A stretch of 64,000 bases of DNA, taken from the NCBI RefSeq assembly GCF_000591415.1, contig NZ_JEMF01000016.1:1-64000 (forward strand), written 5' to 3'. The notes under the pieces were generated by a model. That model did not search any database. It had not been told where the DNA came from and worked only from the letters and a program-made list of their open reading frames with translations. Positions 25,188 to 35,922 of the stretch are shown here, piece after piece (the first letter of the stretch is position 1; each line of letters opens with the position of its first letter). Position numbers and translations under genes: made by a program. The DNA comes from Cobetia crustatorum (GTDB taxonomy: Bacteria > Pseudomonadota > Gammaproteobacteria > Pseudomonadales > Halomonadaceae).

Positions 25188-28030
25188 ATGGGTGAGATCG
25201 CCAGAGAGATACTGCCAGTCAACATTGAGGACGAGCTCAAACAGTCGTACCTCGATTACGCGATGAGCGTCATCATCGGGCGTGCCTTGCCGGATGTCCG
25301 CGATGGACTCAAACCGGTTCACCGTCGCGTGCTGTTCGCGATGCACGAACTGAGTAATGACTGGAACAAGGCCTACAAGAAATCCGCCCGTGTCGTCGGC
25401 GATGTGATCGGTAAGTATCACCCACACGGTGACAGCGCGGTCTACGACACCATCGTTCGCATGGCCCAGCATTTCTCCATGCGTTACGTACTGGTAGACG
25501 GTCAGGGTAACTTCGGTTCCATCGACGGTGACAGCGCCGCCGCCATGCGTTACACCGAGGTGCGCATGGCGCGCCTGGCGCATGAGTTGCTGGCCGATCT
25601 TGAGAAGGAGACTGTCGATTGGGTCGATAACTACGACGGTACCGAACGCATTCCTGCCGTGCTGCCGACCAAGACCCCGAACCTGCTGGTCAATGGTTCT
25701 TCTGGTATCGCGGTGGGCATGGCCACCAACATCCCGCCCCATAACATGGGCGAGGTCATCGACGGCTGTCTGGCACTGATCGACAACGGCGACATGACCA
25801 TCGATGAATTGATGGAATTCATTCCGGGGCCGGACTTCCCGACCGCCGGTATCATCAATGGTCGTGCTGGCATCATTGAAGCCTATCGCACTGGCCGTGG
25901 CCGCATCTATGTGCGTTCCGTGCACACTATTGAGCACCACGACAAGACTGGCCGTGATCACATCATCATCACCGAGTTGCCTTACCAGGTGAACAAGGCG
26001 CGGTTGATCGAGAAGATCGCTGAGCTGGTGAAAGACAAGAAGATCGAAGGCATCGCTGAGCTGCGCGATGAGTCTGACAAGGACGGCTTGCGCGTGGTCA
26101 TCGAGACCAAGCGTGGTGAGTCCGGCGAAGTGGTCGTCAACAACCTCTTCTCCCAGACCCAGTTGGAGACGGTATTCGGCATCAACATGGTCGCGCTGCA
26201 CGACGGCCAGCCGAAAATCCTCAACATCAAGCAGATCCTCGAGTCCTTCGTGCGCCATCGCCGCGAAGTCGTGACTCGTCGTACACTATTCGAGCTCAGA
26301 AAGGCCCGTGAACGTGGTCACATTCTTGAAGGCCTCGCAGTGGCTATCTCGAACATCGACGAAGTGATCGCGATGATCAAGCGTCGCCGAGTGCTGCTGA
26401 AGCCAAGGAAAAGCTGATCTCGCGTGAATGGCAGCCGGGCCAGGTGGTCGGCATGCTTGAGCGCGCCGGTGCAACCTCCTGTCGTCCGGAAGATCTGCCT
26501 GACGGCCTCGGGCTGGCCGATGATGCCAGCAACTATCGGCTGTCACCGGCGCAGGCGCAGGCCATCCTTGAGTTGCGTCTGCATCGCCTGACTGGTCTTG
26601 AGACCGAGAAGCTGTTGGCGGAATACTCCACCATTCTCGAGCGCATCGCTGAATTGATGGCGATTCTCGGTTCTGCCGATCTGCTGATGGAAGTGATCCG
26701 CGAAGAACTGCGTGACGTACGTGCCCAGTACGCTGATGAGCGTCGCACCGAGATTCACACCAGCCGTCGTGACCTGACCATTGAAGACCTCATCAATGAG
26801 GAAGATATGGTCGTGACGGTTTCGCGGACCGGGTATGCCAAGACGCAGCCGCTGTCTGATTATCAGGCGCAGAAGCGCGGTGGCCGTGGCAAGTCCGCGA
26901 CCGCGATGAAGGATGAAGATGTCATCGAGCACCTGCTGGTTGCCTCGACGCATGACACCGTGCTGCTGTTCTCCAACAAGGGCAAGGTGTACTGGCTCAA
27001 GGTCTACGAGATGCCGCAGGCTTCGCGTGGTTCGCGTGGCAAGCCGTTGGTCAACCTGATTCCGCTGGCGGAAGGTGAGTGGGTGACGACCATTCTGCCG
27101 GTGCGCGATTACGCTGCTGACAGCTACATCTTCTTTGCGACCGCCAACGGTACGGTCAAGCGTACTGCGCTCAGCCAGTTCTCGCGTCCGCGTAGCGTGG
27201 GTCTGATCGCACTGGATCTTGATGAAGGTGACCGTCTGATCGGCGCCGATATCACGTCTGGCTCTGATCACGTGATGATGCTGTCCTCCAATGGCAAGGC
27301 GATCCGCTTCGAAGAGCAGAACGTGCGTGTCATGGGGCGTACCGCACGTGGTGTTCGTGGCATGCGTCTGCTGGGCGGTGCACAGGTCATCAGCCTGATC
27401 ATTCCGCGTACGACGGCGATTGATAACGATAGCGATGCTGAAATCGATGGAGCACTGGATGCTGCTATCGATGAGACGTTGGATGCGACCGCCGATACTG
27501 CGGTAGATAGTGGTGACGCTATCGCGTCGAGTGAGGCTGAGAACATCCCCGTCGAGGTGCCGCAATGCTACATCCTGACGGCTTCCGTGAATGGCTTCGG
27601 CAAGCGTACGCGTCTGGAAGAGTTCCCGCTGCGCGGTCGTGGTGGCCAGGGGGTCATCGCGATGCAGACAAGTGAGCGTAACGGTGATCTGGTCAGCGCA
27701 GTTCAGGTCAGCGATAAAGATGAGCTGATGCTGATCACCGATCGTGGCACGCTGGTGCGTACCCGTGTTTCCGAGGTGTCCACGACATCGCGTAACACCC
27801 AGGGCGTGACGCTGATCCGGACTGCGGAAGAAGAGCGTCTAGTGACCACGGTGCGTGTTGACGAGCCAGATGAAGTCGTCATCTTCGAGGAAGATGTCGT
27901 CCCCTATGAGAGGGGAGAAGGTTCGCAGAGCACCGATGAGCAGGTGCAGGCGGGCAGTGGTGGTGTAGATGATGCCGCCGCAGTAGATGATGCTGAGTCG
28001 ACGGACACACCGCCGACAGACGCGGAATAA
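25188..28030 (+). CDS. gyrA: DNA gyrase subunit A, split by a one-base deletion
   Basis: The breakage-reunion subunit of gyrase. Residue numbering matches E. coli: S83 and D87 of the quinolone-resistance region are wild type ([10 protein letters not shown]) and the catalytic Tyr is Y122 in AAMRYTE. The frame stops at 26417 after [14 protein letters not shown]; adding one G at about 26381 (AAG-GCG) gives [20 protein letters not shown] and joins the remaining part, for about 947 residues. The C-terminal beta-pinwheel contains an acidic insert of about 45 residues ([13 protein letters not shown] to AENIPVEV) before [14 protein letters not shown], and the protein ends in an acidic tail. gyrA is essential, so the break is almost certainly a sequence error. 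Confidence 0.95.
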
Positions 28031-28041
28031 GACGCTGGATT

Positions 28042-28064
28042 GCGACCGCCTTCGGGGCGGTCGC
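28042..28064 (+). terminator. GC-rich hairpin between gyrA and serC
   Basis: GCGACCGCC and GGCGGTCGC form a 9-bp stem around TTCGG. The following bases (TTCACTTTC) make a poor T-run, so this could be a weak terminator or an mRNA stabilising hairpin allowing some read-through into serC. Confidence 0.6.
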
Positions 28065-28088
28065 TTCACTTTCGGGAAATAAGACGAC

Positions 28089-29179
28089 ATGACACGCAAG
28101 TTCAATTTCTGCGCCGGTCCTGCTGCACTACCGACCGCTGTCCTCGAACGCGCTCGCGACGAGATGCTGGATTATCAGGGACGCGGATTGTCCGTCATGG
28201 AGATGAGTCATCGCTCCGACGAATTCGTGGCCATCGCCAGTAAGGCCGAGGCTGACCTGCGCGCGTTGCTGGATATTCCGGCCAATTATCGCGTGTTGTT
28301 CATGCAGGGTGGCGCCTCGACCCAGTTTGCGGGCGTGCCGCTGAACCTGTTGGGCGCAGGCGGTGCTGCCAACTATCTGTATACCGGTATCTGGGGCAAG
28401 AAGGCGATCAAGGAGGCCGAGCATCTGGCCGTCGGCAGCCATGTGGCTGCTTCCAGCGAATCCAATGGTCTGATCGCCGTGCCGCGTCAGAATGCAATCC
28501 AGTTGTCCGGTGATGCAGGCTACCTGCACTACACCGCCAACGAGACCATCGGTGGCCTCGAGTTCGATTACATCCCCGAGGTGCCGGCGGATGTTCCGCT
28601 GGTGTGTGACATGTCGTCTTCCATCCTGTCTGGCCCGCTGGATGTCAGCCGTTTTGGCGTCATCTATGCCGGGGCTCAGAAGAACATCGGTCCGGCGGGT
28701 TTGACGTTGGTCATCGTGCGTGAAGACCTGCTGGATCGTGCCCGCAAGGACTGCCCGACCATGTTGAACTGGAAGACGGCTGCTGAAGCCGATTCCATGT
28801 TCAATACGCCGCCGACCTACGCATGGTATCTGTCTGGCCTGGTGTTCGAGTGGCTGAAGGATGAGGTGGGCGGTCTGGCAGCGATGAACGCCATCAATGA
28901 TCGCAAGGCGCAGGCATTGTATGCCGCCATCGACGGCAATGATTTCTACTCCAATCCGATCGTGATCGAGAACCGCTCGCGCATGAACGTCCCCTTCGTG
29001 TTGGCTGATGATCGTCTTGATGCGACCTTCCTGGCCGAATCAGAAGCGGCGGGGCTGCTGAATCTGGCCGGTCATCGCAGCGTGGGAGGCATGCGTGCCA
29101 GCCTCTATAACGCAGTGCCGGAAGCTGCGGTCACGGCATTGGTCGATTTCATGGGCGACTTCGCGCGCGTCACGGCTAA
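28089..29179 (+). CDS. serC: Phosphoserine aminotransferase, last codons frameshifted
   Basis: Converts 3-phosphohydroxypyruvate to phosphoserine with glutamate (serine synthesis), and also acts in pyridoxal phosphate synthesis. The N-terminus FNFCAGPAALP and the PLP lysine K198 in GAQKNIGPAG are present. As given, the frame runs on to 29276 and overlaps pheA by 85 bases. One C restored at about 29171 (GTC-CAC-GGC-TAA) produces the usual short ending FARVHG and a stop at 29177-29179, 363 residues, followed by GGGAGAGG for pheA. This correction also matches the E. coli length (362). It heads the aromatic amino acid operon. Confidence 0.9.
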
Positions 29180-29191
29180 GGGAGAGGGCAG

Positions 29192-30313
29192 ATGTCGGAT
29201 TCCAGGGGTAGTGCGGGGCAGGTCACGCTGGATGATCTGCGCGTGCGTATCGATGCCATCGATTGTGAACTCTTGAACCTGATCAGCGAGCGCGCGCGGT
29301 GTGCGCAGCAGGTCGCTGAGGTCAAGCTGGCAGCAGGCGATGTGGGTGAAGATGGCCAAGTGCAGTTCTATCGCCCCGAGCGTGAAGCCCAGGTGCTGCG
29401 TCGTATCATGGCGAGCAACCCCGGCCCGCTGAAGGGTGAGGAGATGGCGCGCCTGTTCCGCGAGATCATGTCGGCCTGTCTGGCGCTGGAGCAGCCGATC
29501 CGCCTGGCCTATCTTGGTCCGGAAGGGACGTTTACCCAGCAGGCTGCGATCAAGCACTTCGGTGACAGTGCCGTCACCAAGCCGATGGCGGCAATTGATG
29601 AAGTGTTCCGCGAAGTGGAAGCGGGGGCTGTGCAATACGGTGTAGTGCCGGTGGAAAACTCTACCGAAGGCGTCATCAATCACACGCTGGATTCGTTCAT
29701 GGGCTCTCAGCTCAAGATCTCCGGTGAGGTGGTACTGCGCATTCACCATCATCTGTTGGTGGGGCCGAATACCCGTCGCGAGAAGATTTCACGCATCTAT
29801 TCCCACGCGCAGTCGCTGGCTCAGTGCCGCAAGTGGCTGGATGCACACTTCCCGCATGCCGAGCGCATTGCGGTGTCCTCAAATGCGGAGGCGGCGCGTC
29901 AGGTGCGTACCGAGTGGCACAGCGCAGCGATTGCCGGTGACATGGCGGCCAAGCTCTATGAGCTTGAGAAGGTCGAGGAGAAGATCGAGGACAGCCCCGA
30001 TAACTCCACGCGCTTCTTGATCATCGGTGATAGCTCAGTACCGGCCTCCGGTGACGACAAGACCTCCATTGTCGTGGCAATGCGTAACCAGCCGGGCGCG
30101 CTTCACGACTTGCTGGCACCATTCCACAAGAATCAGATCGACCTGACGCGCGTCGAGACACGTCCGTCTCGCTCAGGTGCCTGGAATTACGTGTTCTTCA
30201 TCGATTTCCGCGGTCATCGTGATGATCCGCTCATCAGTGAGACGCTTGAATCGCTGCGCCAGTGTGCAGCGGACGTCAAGGTGCTGGGGTCTTACCCTGT
30301 CGGTGTATTGTGA
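29192..30313 (+). CDS. pheA: Bifunctional chorismate mutase/prephenate dehydratase
   Basis: Makes phenylpyruvate from chorismate. Residues about 8-95 form the AroQ chorismate mutase (VRIDAIDCELLNLISERARCA), about 105-285 the prephenate dehydratase (AYLGPEGTFTQQAA; NSTRFLII), and about 295-373 an ACT regulatory domain (KTSIVVAMRNQPGALHDLL) for phenylalanine feedback. The start follows GGGAGAGG. It overlaps the next gene by four bases (GTGA). Confidence 0.95.
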   Translation: MSDSRGSAGQVTLDDLRVRIDAIDCELLNLISERARCAQQVAEVKLAAGDVGEDGQVQFYRPEREAQVLRRIMASNPGPLKGEEMARLFREIMSACLALEQPIRLAYLGPEGTFTQQAAIKHFGDSAVTKPMAAIDEVFREVEAGAVQYGVVPVENSTEGVINHTLDSFMGSQLKISGEVVLRIHHHLLVGPNTRREKISRIYSHAQSLAQCRKWLDAHFPHAERIAVSSNAEAARQVRTEWHSAAIAGDMAAKLYELEKVEEKIEDSPDNSTRFLIIGDSSVPASGDDKTSIVVAMRNQPGALHDLLAPFHKNQIDLTRVETRPSRSGAWNYVFFIDFRGHRDDPLISETLESLRQCAADVKVLGSYPVGVL

Positions 30314-32613
30314 GCCAGGCTCTGGTGAGTGCTGAAGATCAGAAGCTGGGTGAGGCTGCCCCTCTCGCTGAGCCCGCTTTGCTTGCGAGCGAGCGGCGCA
30401 TTCTGCTGGTCGGATTAGGCTTGATCGGTGGCTCATTGGCAGCGGCGCTGCGTGCAGCGGGTCATCGTGGCGAGATACTGGCCTGCGATCGTGATTCCAA
30501 TGAGATCTGCCTCGGCCAGCGCATGAAGCTGATCGATGGTGGCAGTACGCGTCTTGCGGCGCTGGTGCCGGGTGCCTCTCTCGTGGTGCTTTGCGTGCCG
30601 GTGATGGCGATGCAGGGGGTCATGGCAGAGTTGGCCCCACTGCTTGATGATGACGCTGTCGTGACCGATGTCGGCAGTACCAAGGGCGCGATCCGCGATG
30701 CCGCGATCGACGTATTTGATCGCATGCCTCCCTGGCTGATTTTGGGGCATCCGATTGCCGGCTCCGAGAAGAGTGGGGTGGCAGCCGCCAATCCTGAGCT
30801 CTATCGTGACCACAAGGTGATTTTGACGCCTGAACCGGACAGTGACCCACAGGCGATAGCGCGTGTCTCTGCCCTGTGGGCAGCCTGTGGTGCCGAGTTG
30901 CTGGAAATGAGCGTGACGCGTCATGACGAAGTACTGGCGCGTACCAGTCATCTGCCGCACCTGCTGGCCTTCTCGTTGGTCGACAGCCTGGCGCGTCAGG
31001 ATGAACGACTGGAGATCTTCCGCTACGCTGCCGGTGGCTTTCGTGACTTCACGCGCATCGCGGGGAGTGATCCGCTGATGTGGCGCGATGTCTATCTGGC
31101 CAACCGTGATGCGGTGCTTGAGGCGCTGGACGAATTTGAGGCTGGGGTGGCACGCGTACGTGCGGCCGTGGCTACGGGTGATGGCGAGGCGATGCTGGGG
31201 ATCTTTACCCGCGCCAGCCATGCCCGACAATACTTCAATACCCTTTTGACACAGACGAGCTATCAGACCATGGAACAGCAGAACGTGCGGTACCGTGCGC
31301 TGCCCGGCGGGCAGGTCCAGGGGCGCATTCGCGTGCCGGGTGACAAATCAATGTCGCATCGCTCCATCATGCTTGGCGCACTCGCCACTGGCGTGACGGA
31401 AGTCGAAGGTTTCCTCGAGGGCGAAGACAGTCTGGCGACGTTGCAAGCCTTCCGCGACATGGGTGTCGTCATCGAGGGTCCGCATCAGGGTCGCGTGACC
31501 ATCCACGGCGTTGGCCTCAATGGCCTCAAGCAACCGCCGGGCCCGTTGTATGTGGGTAACTCCGGCACGGCGATGCGTTTGTTCGCGGGGCTGTTGGCCG
31601 GCCAGGCCTTTGACAGTGAGCTGACGGGCGATGCCTCGCTGACCAAGCGTCCGATGGACCGCGTCGCCAATCCGCTGCGCGAAATGGGCGCGGTGATCGA
31701 TACCGCCGAGAATGGCCGTCCGCCGCTGCGTATCCACGGCAGCCAGCCGCTCAAGGGCATCCGTTATGAGATGCCGATGGCCTCTGCACAGGTCAAGTCC
31801 TGCCTGTTGTTGGCCGGTCTCTACGCCGAAGGTGAGACACGTGCCATCGAACCTGCCCCGACGCGCGACCACACCGAGCGCATGCTCAATGGCTTTGGTT
31901 ACAAGGTCGAGCGTGAAGGTGCCGAGGCGTGGCTGACTGGCGGTGGTAGCCTCAGTGCCTGCCCGATAGACGTACCGGCTGACATTTCCTCCGCGACCTT
32001 CTTCCTTGTCGCGGCGGCGATCACCCCGGGATCTGATCTGGTGCTGGAGCACGTTGGCATCAATCCGACGCGCATCGGCGTGATCAACATCCTCAAGGCG
32101 ATGGGCGCGAACCTGCTCGTCTCCAATGAGCGGGAAGTTGGCGGCGAGCCAGTGGCAGACCTGCATATTCGCTATGCGCCGCTCAAGGGCATCGACATCC
32201 CGGAAGATCAGGTGCCGCTGGCCATCGACGAATTCCCGGCGCTGTTCATTGCGGCGGCGAATGCCGAGGGTATGACACGTCTGCGTGGCGCCGAGGAACT
32301 TCGCGTCAAGGAATCCGATCGCATTCAGGTCATGGCAGACGGCCTGGCACAGCTGGGCATCGTGCACGAAGTCGTTGCCGATGGTATCGATATCCGTGGC
32401 GGCGCTTACGGTGGCGGTCTTGTCGACAGTCACGGTGATCATCGCATCGCGATGGCCTTCAGTGTCGCTGCGCTGCGTGCCCAGGGCGAGATCCTGATCG
32501 ACGATTGTGCCAACGTGGCCACCTCCTTCCCGAACTTCGTGGCGTTAGCGACAGAAGTGGGTATGCAGGTCGAGAGTCTCGGTGCCGTGGCGCCCGGACA
32601 GGAGGCTTCATGA
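30310..32613 (+). CDS. Fusion of prephenate dehydrogenase and EPSP synthase
   Basis: A 767-residue bifunctional enzyme. Residues about 30-300 are TyrA ([12 protein letters not shown] for NAD binding; [11 protein letters not shown]), making 4-hydroxyphenylpyruvate. Residues about 326-760 are AroA ([18 protein letters not shown], the ESDR and DHR motifs), joining PEP and shikimate 3-phosphate. Start choice: GTG 30310 overlaps the pheA stop as GTGA; the upstream codons in the track of the frame lie inside pheA. Pseudomonads have a hisC between pheA and tyrA; here it is absent. The TyrA-AroA fusion is known from Pseudomonas and relatives. Confidence 0.93.
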   Translation: MSQALVSAEDQKLGEAAPLAEPALLASERRILLVGLGLIGGSLAAALRAAGHRGEILACDRDSNEICLGQRMKLIDGGSTRLAALVPGASLVVLCVPVMAMQGVMAELAPLLDDDAVVTDVGSTKGAIRDAAIDVFDRMPPWLILGHPIAGSEKSGVAAANPELYRDHKVILTPEPDSDPQAIARVSALWAACGAELLEMSVTRHDEVLARTSHLPHLLAFSLVDSLARQDERLEIFRYAAGGFRDFTRIAGSDPLMWRDVYLANRDAVLEALDEFEAGVARVRAAVATGDGEAMLGIFTRASHARQYFNTLLTQTSYQTMEQQNVRYRALPGGQVQGRIRVPGDKSMSHRSIMLGALATGVTEVEGFLEGEDSLATLQAFRDMGVVIEGPHQGRVTIHGVGLNGLKQPPGPLYVGNSGTAMRLFAGLLAGQAFDSELTGDASLTKRPMDRVANPLREMGAVIDTAENGRPPLRIHGSQPLKGIRYEMPMASAQVKSCLLLAGLYAEGETRAIEPAPTRDHTERMLNGFGYKVEREGAEAWLTGGGSLSACPIDVPADISSATFFLVAAAITPGSDLVLEHVGINPTRIGVINILKAMGANLLVSNEREVGGEPVADLHIRYAPLKGIDIPEDQVPLAIDEFPALFIAAANAEGMTRLRGAEELRVKESDRIQVMADGLAQLGIVHEVVADGIDIRGGAYGGGLVDSHGDHRIAMAFSVAALRAQGEILIDDCANVATSFPNFVALATEVGMQVESLGAVAPGQEAS

Positions 32614-33329
32614 GCGGTGAAGCGACGCCACATCACAGCCAGATCTGCAACGCGCCGGTATTGACCCTTGATGGTCCCGGTGGGGCAGGTAAGGGCACCA
32701 TCAGTCGTTTGGTCGCCGCAGGTCTTGGGTGGCATCTGTTGGACTCTGGTGCGCTGTATCGGTTGACCGCACTCGCAGCTGAGCGTCACGGCGTGGCGCT
32801 GAACGATGAAGATGCCGTAGCGACCATCGCCGAATACCTAGACGTGCAGTTCAATGCCGAGGGTGATGCCACGCGGGTGATTCTTGAAGGTGAGGATGTT
32901 ACGCGTGATATTCGCCTCGAGACGGTCGGCAACAATGCTTCCATCATCGCGTCTCAGCCGCGCGTGCGTGCTGCTCTGCTGGCACGTCAGCGCGCGTTTG
33001 CGCGCGAGCCGGGTCTAGTGGCGGATGGTCGTGACATGGGGACGGTGGTATTTACCGAAGCGCCGCTCAAGATTTTCCTCACGGCATCAGCCGAGGAACG
33101 GGCGCGCAGACGTCACGTCCAGTTGCAGGAAGCGGGTGTCGATGCTAATATTTCGAGCCTTTTGACAGAAATACAGGCGCGTGATGCACGTGACATGGGT
33201 CGGGCAATTGCTCCGCTCAAGCCTGCCGATGATGGCGTGGTCCTCGATACGACGGATCTTGATATCAGTCAGGTGGTCGCACGCATTCAGCAGCTACTGG
33301 TCGAATATGGCTTGGTAGCCGCGCGCTAA
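32610..33329 (+). CDS. cmk: Cytidylate kinase
   Basis: Phosphorylates CMP and dCMP. The P-loop [10 protein letters not shown] is at 21-30, DSGALYR follows, and [12 protein letters not shown] is the family's conserved middle motif. The protein has 239 residues with a slightly longer N-terminus than E. coli (227). The ATG at 32610 overlaps the aroA stop (ATGA). It precedes rpsA, the usual order in gammaproteobacteria. Confidence 0.94.
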   Translation: MSGEATPHHSQICNAPVLTLDGPGGAGKGTISRLVAAGLGWHLLDSGALYRLTALAAERHGVALNDEDAVATIAEYLDVQFNAEGDATRVILEGEDVTRDIRLETVGNNASIIASQPRVRAALLARQRAFAREPGLVADGRDMGTVVFTEAPLKIFLTASAEERARRRHVQLQEAGVDANISSLLTEIQARDARDMGRAIAPLKPADDGVVLDTTDLDISQVVARIQQLLVEYGLVAAR

Positions 33330-33360
33330 ACTGAAAATCTGTCAGGACAATCGACTGACT

Positions 33361-33426
33361 ATCTGCTGCTGCATGAAAGCCTTTCTGGCTTAAGCAGTGG
33401 CAGATTTCGTTCACTTTGTGAACGAA
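33361..33426 (+). promoter_or_regulatory. Hairpins in the cmk-rpsA intergenic leader
   Basis: The 301 bases between cmk and rpsA hold no gene. Bases 33361-33405 fold as a long imperfect hairpin (ATCTGC...GCAGAT with inner AAGCC/GGCTT), and 33406-33426 form a 9-bp stem TTCGTTCAC/GTGAACGAA with a TTT loop. In E. coli the rpsA leader folds into hairpins bound by S1 for autogenous control, and this leader may do the same; the equivalence is inferred. Confidence 0.5.
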
Positions 33427-33630
33427 TGAACATAGCTGAACCCAGATGGTGCGCTAGTGCCATCAATCCCCCGGCCAGGTGTCATGGGGTGCATTGGCGG
33501 CAAGCTGAAAGCCGGTGTATCTCGAACCAGCGTTAACACCCCCGGGGATATGTAGATATGGCCCGTGCTTGCTGGTGGTACGGAGACTGCGGTGCAAGCC
33601 GCCCCAAACGTTGATCATTGTAGGAATACC

Positions 33631-35313
33631 ATGAGCGAGAGCTTTGCTGAGTTATTTGAACAGTCACTCCAGGACATCAACATGGAGCCGGGCGCAATCG
33701 TGTCCGCTACCATCGTCGACATCGATGGCGACTGGATCACTGTCAATGCCGGTCTGAAATCTGAAGGTCAGATTCCGTCTGAGCAGTTCCGTGACGAAAA
33801 CGGCGAGCTGTCCATCAGCATCGGCGACGAAGTCATGGTCGCACTGGAAGCCGTCGAAGATGGCTTCGGTGAGACCCGCCTGTCCCGCGAGAAGGCCAAG
33901 CGTGCCGAAGCGTGGAAAGAGCTGGAAGCAGCCTTCGAGAAAGACGAGATCGTCAAAGGCGTGATCAACGGCAAGGTCAAAGGTGGCTTTACCGTCGATA
34001 TCAACACCATCCGCGCCTTCCTGCCGGGTTCTCTGGTCGATGTCCGCCCTGTGCGCGACACTGCCCACCTCGAGAACAAGGAACTGGACTTCAAGGTCAT
34101 CAAGCTCGACGCCAAGCGCAACAACGTTGTCGTGTCTCGTCGTGCCGTCCTCGAAGCCGAGAACAGCGCTGAGCGTGAAGCCCTCCTGGCCACTCTGCAG
34201 GAAGGTCAGCAGATTCAGGGTATCGTCAAGAACCTGACCGACTACGGCGCCTTCGTCGACCTCGGCGGCGTTGACGGCCTGCTGCACATCACCGATATGG
34301 CATGGAAGCGCATCAAGCATCCGTCCGAGATCGTTGCTGTCGGCGACGAGATCAATGTCAAGGTGCTGAAGTTCGACCGCGAGCGCAACCGTGTGTCTCT
34401 GGGTCTCAAGCAGCTGGGCGAAGATCCGTGGGTCAACATCAAGGCGCGCTACCCGGAAGGTGCCAAGATCAACGCACGCGTCACCAACCTCACCGACTAC
34501 GGCTGCTTCGCCGAGCTGGAAGAGGGCGTTGAAGGTCTGGTCCACGTCTCCGAAATGGATTGGACCAACAAGAACATCCACCCGTCCAAAGTCGTCAATG
34601 TCGGCGATGACGTGGAAGTGATGATTCTGGATATCGACGAAGAACGTCGTCGTATCTCCCTGGGTATCAAGCAGTGCACCACCAACCCGTGGGAAGACTT
34701 CAGCGGCAAGCATAACAAGGGCGATCGTGTCTCCGGTACCATCAAGTCAATCACTGACTTCGGTATCTTCATCGGTCTGGAAGGCGGCATCGACGGCCTG
34801 GTTCACCTCTCCGACATTTCCTGGAACGAAGCTGGCGAAGAAGCCGTGCGTCGTTACAAGAAGGGCGAAGAAGCTGAAGCGGTCATCCTGTCCATCGATC
34901 CGGAACGTGAGCGCATCTCTCTGGGCGTCAAGCAGCTCGAGAGCGATCCGGTCTCCGAGTACCTGGCTGTCAACGACAAGGGCGCTATCGTGTCCGGTCG
35001 TGTTGTCGACATCGATGCCAAGGAAGTTCAGGTAGAGCTGGCGACTGACGTCATCGCTATCCTGAAGGCTTCTGAAATCAGCGCTGACCGTGTCGAAGAC
35101 GCGCGCAACGTCCTGAGCGTCGGCGATGCTGTCGAAGCCAAGATCGTTGGTGTGGATCGCAAGAGTCGCCTGATCAACCTGTCCGTCAAGTCCAAGGATC
35201 AGGTTGAAGCAGCACCGCGTCGCGATGCAGCCAAGCCGCGTACCCAGGAAGTCGAGAGCAACGGCCCGACGACCATCGGTGACCTGATCAAGCAGCAGCT
35301 GGGTCAGGAGTGA
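33631..35313 (+). CDS. rpsA: 30S ribosomal protein S1
   Basis: Ribosomal protein S1, which binds mRNA for translation start. The 560-residue protein holds six S1 repeats, the later ones clear in [38 protein letters not shown] and [19 protein letters not shown]. The start at 33631 ([13 protein letters not shown]) follows AGGA and matches the family; the frame's earlier opening at 33565 does not. Codon use is strongly biased, as expected for high expression. A terminator follows at 35440. The ihfB gene that often follows rpsA is not present. Confidence 0.96.
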   Translation: MSESFAELFEQSLQDINMEPGAIVSATIVDIDGDWITVNAGLKSEGQIPSEQFRDENGELSISIGDEVMVALEAVEDGFGETRLSREKAKRAEAWKELEAAFEKDEIVKGVINGKVKGGFTVDINTIRAFLPGSLVDVRPVRDTAHLENKELDFKVIKLDAKRNNVVVSRRAVLEAENSAEREALLATLQEGQQIQGIVKNLTDYGAFVDLGGVDGLLHITDMAWKRIKHPSEIVAVGDEINVKVLKFDRERNRVSLGLKQLGEDPWVNIKARYPEGAKINARVTNLTDYGCFAELEEGVEGLVHVSEMDWTNKNIHPSKVVNVGDDVEVMILDIDEERRRISLGIKQCTTNPWEDFSGKHNKGDRVSGTIKSITDFGIFIGLEGGIDGLVHLSDISWNEAGEEAVRRYKKGEEAEAVILSIDPERERISLGVKQLESDPVSEYLAVNDKGAIVSGRVVDIDAKEVQVELATDVIAILKASEISADRVEDARNVLSVGDAVEAKIVGVDRKSRLINLSVKSKDQVEAAPRRDAAKPRTQEVESNGPTTIGDLIKQQLGQE

Positions 35314-35439
35314 TCCCGAGACAGCATCTCTCCTCGTGAGAGTGCTGTCCGGATCTACAGAGGTGGGTCAGACGTTGTCTAGCGCACCTCTGTCTCCGAA
35401 TCGGTATCCTGCATGAGGCCTTGGCCACATGCAGGAACG

Positions 35440-35475
35440 AAAAAAACCGCCACCCCAAGGGGTGGCGGTTTTTTT
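35440..35475. terminator. Strong bidirectional terminator after rpsA
   Basis: A perfect 17-bp stem (A7 then CCGCCACCCC, and GGGGTGGCGG then T7) with an AA loop. It serves rpsA rightward and the small convergent gene at 35518-35721 leftward. Confidence 0.95.
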
Positions 35476-35517
35476 GTGTCTACTCCACGGATTCCAGCGT
35501 GGACTAGCTAGCATGTG

Positions 35518-35721
35518 CTAGCCAACATGACGTCGCTGCTGCTCGGCCTGGGAGCTGGCATAGGCCATTATCTGCATCTGACGCAGAGAAATCATGCAAT
35601 ACAGGCTGCGATACAGCGTCGGATCCTGGTTTGGATCTGTCTGCTGAAGACGCCCTTCAAGATGCTTTATCTCTTCAGTGAGATGTTCGGTATGGCTGGT
35701 GTGTGTGGCTTTCTGAGTCAT
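35518..35721 (-). CDS. Small hypothetical protein
   Basis: A 67-residue, soluble, Gln/His-rich protein starting MTQKATHTSHTEHLTEEIKH, mostly helical with a short coiled-coil-like stretch (EHLTEEIKHLEGRLQQ). It is not recognised. The ATG at 35721 has GGAG about eight bases upstream, which supports a real gene; the upstream extension to 35790 does not have one. It ends just before the shared terminator at 35440-35475. Confidence 0.55.
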   Translation of the reverse strand: MTQKATHTSHTEHLTEEIKHLEGRLQQTDPNQDPTLYRSLYCMISLRQMQIMAYASSQAEQQRRHVG

Positions 35722-35922
35722 GTGAGGCGCTCCGTGAATCTTGTGTACACGAGTAGGATCAGGGTTGGCTCTTCTCTTATGCCTTGGCACGCCGCGTGTG
35801 CCTGCATGCTCGGGAGCCTTTACCTGTCACTTCTTCAGCTAGAGGTTACTGCCCATCTAGCGTAGCGGAGTCTCAAGACTGCGCCCTGATCCGTGTCAGG
35901 AAGATGACATTGCGCTCTCGAC

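Noticed and set aside
25170-26258. A 362-codon minus-strand frame opposite gyrA
   Set aside because: It is antisense to gyrA, lacks a ribosome-binding site and has no recognisable domain.
29180-29276. C-terminal extension of SerC overlapping pheA
   Set aside because: One restored base gives the normal SerC ending and stop just before the pheA ribosome-binding site; the extension reads out-of-frame pheA sequence.
33664-34713. A 349-codon minus-strand frame opposite rpsA
   Set aside because: Mirror image of a highly biased ribosomal protein gene; composition explains the lack of stops.
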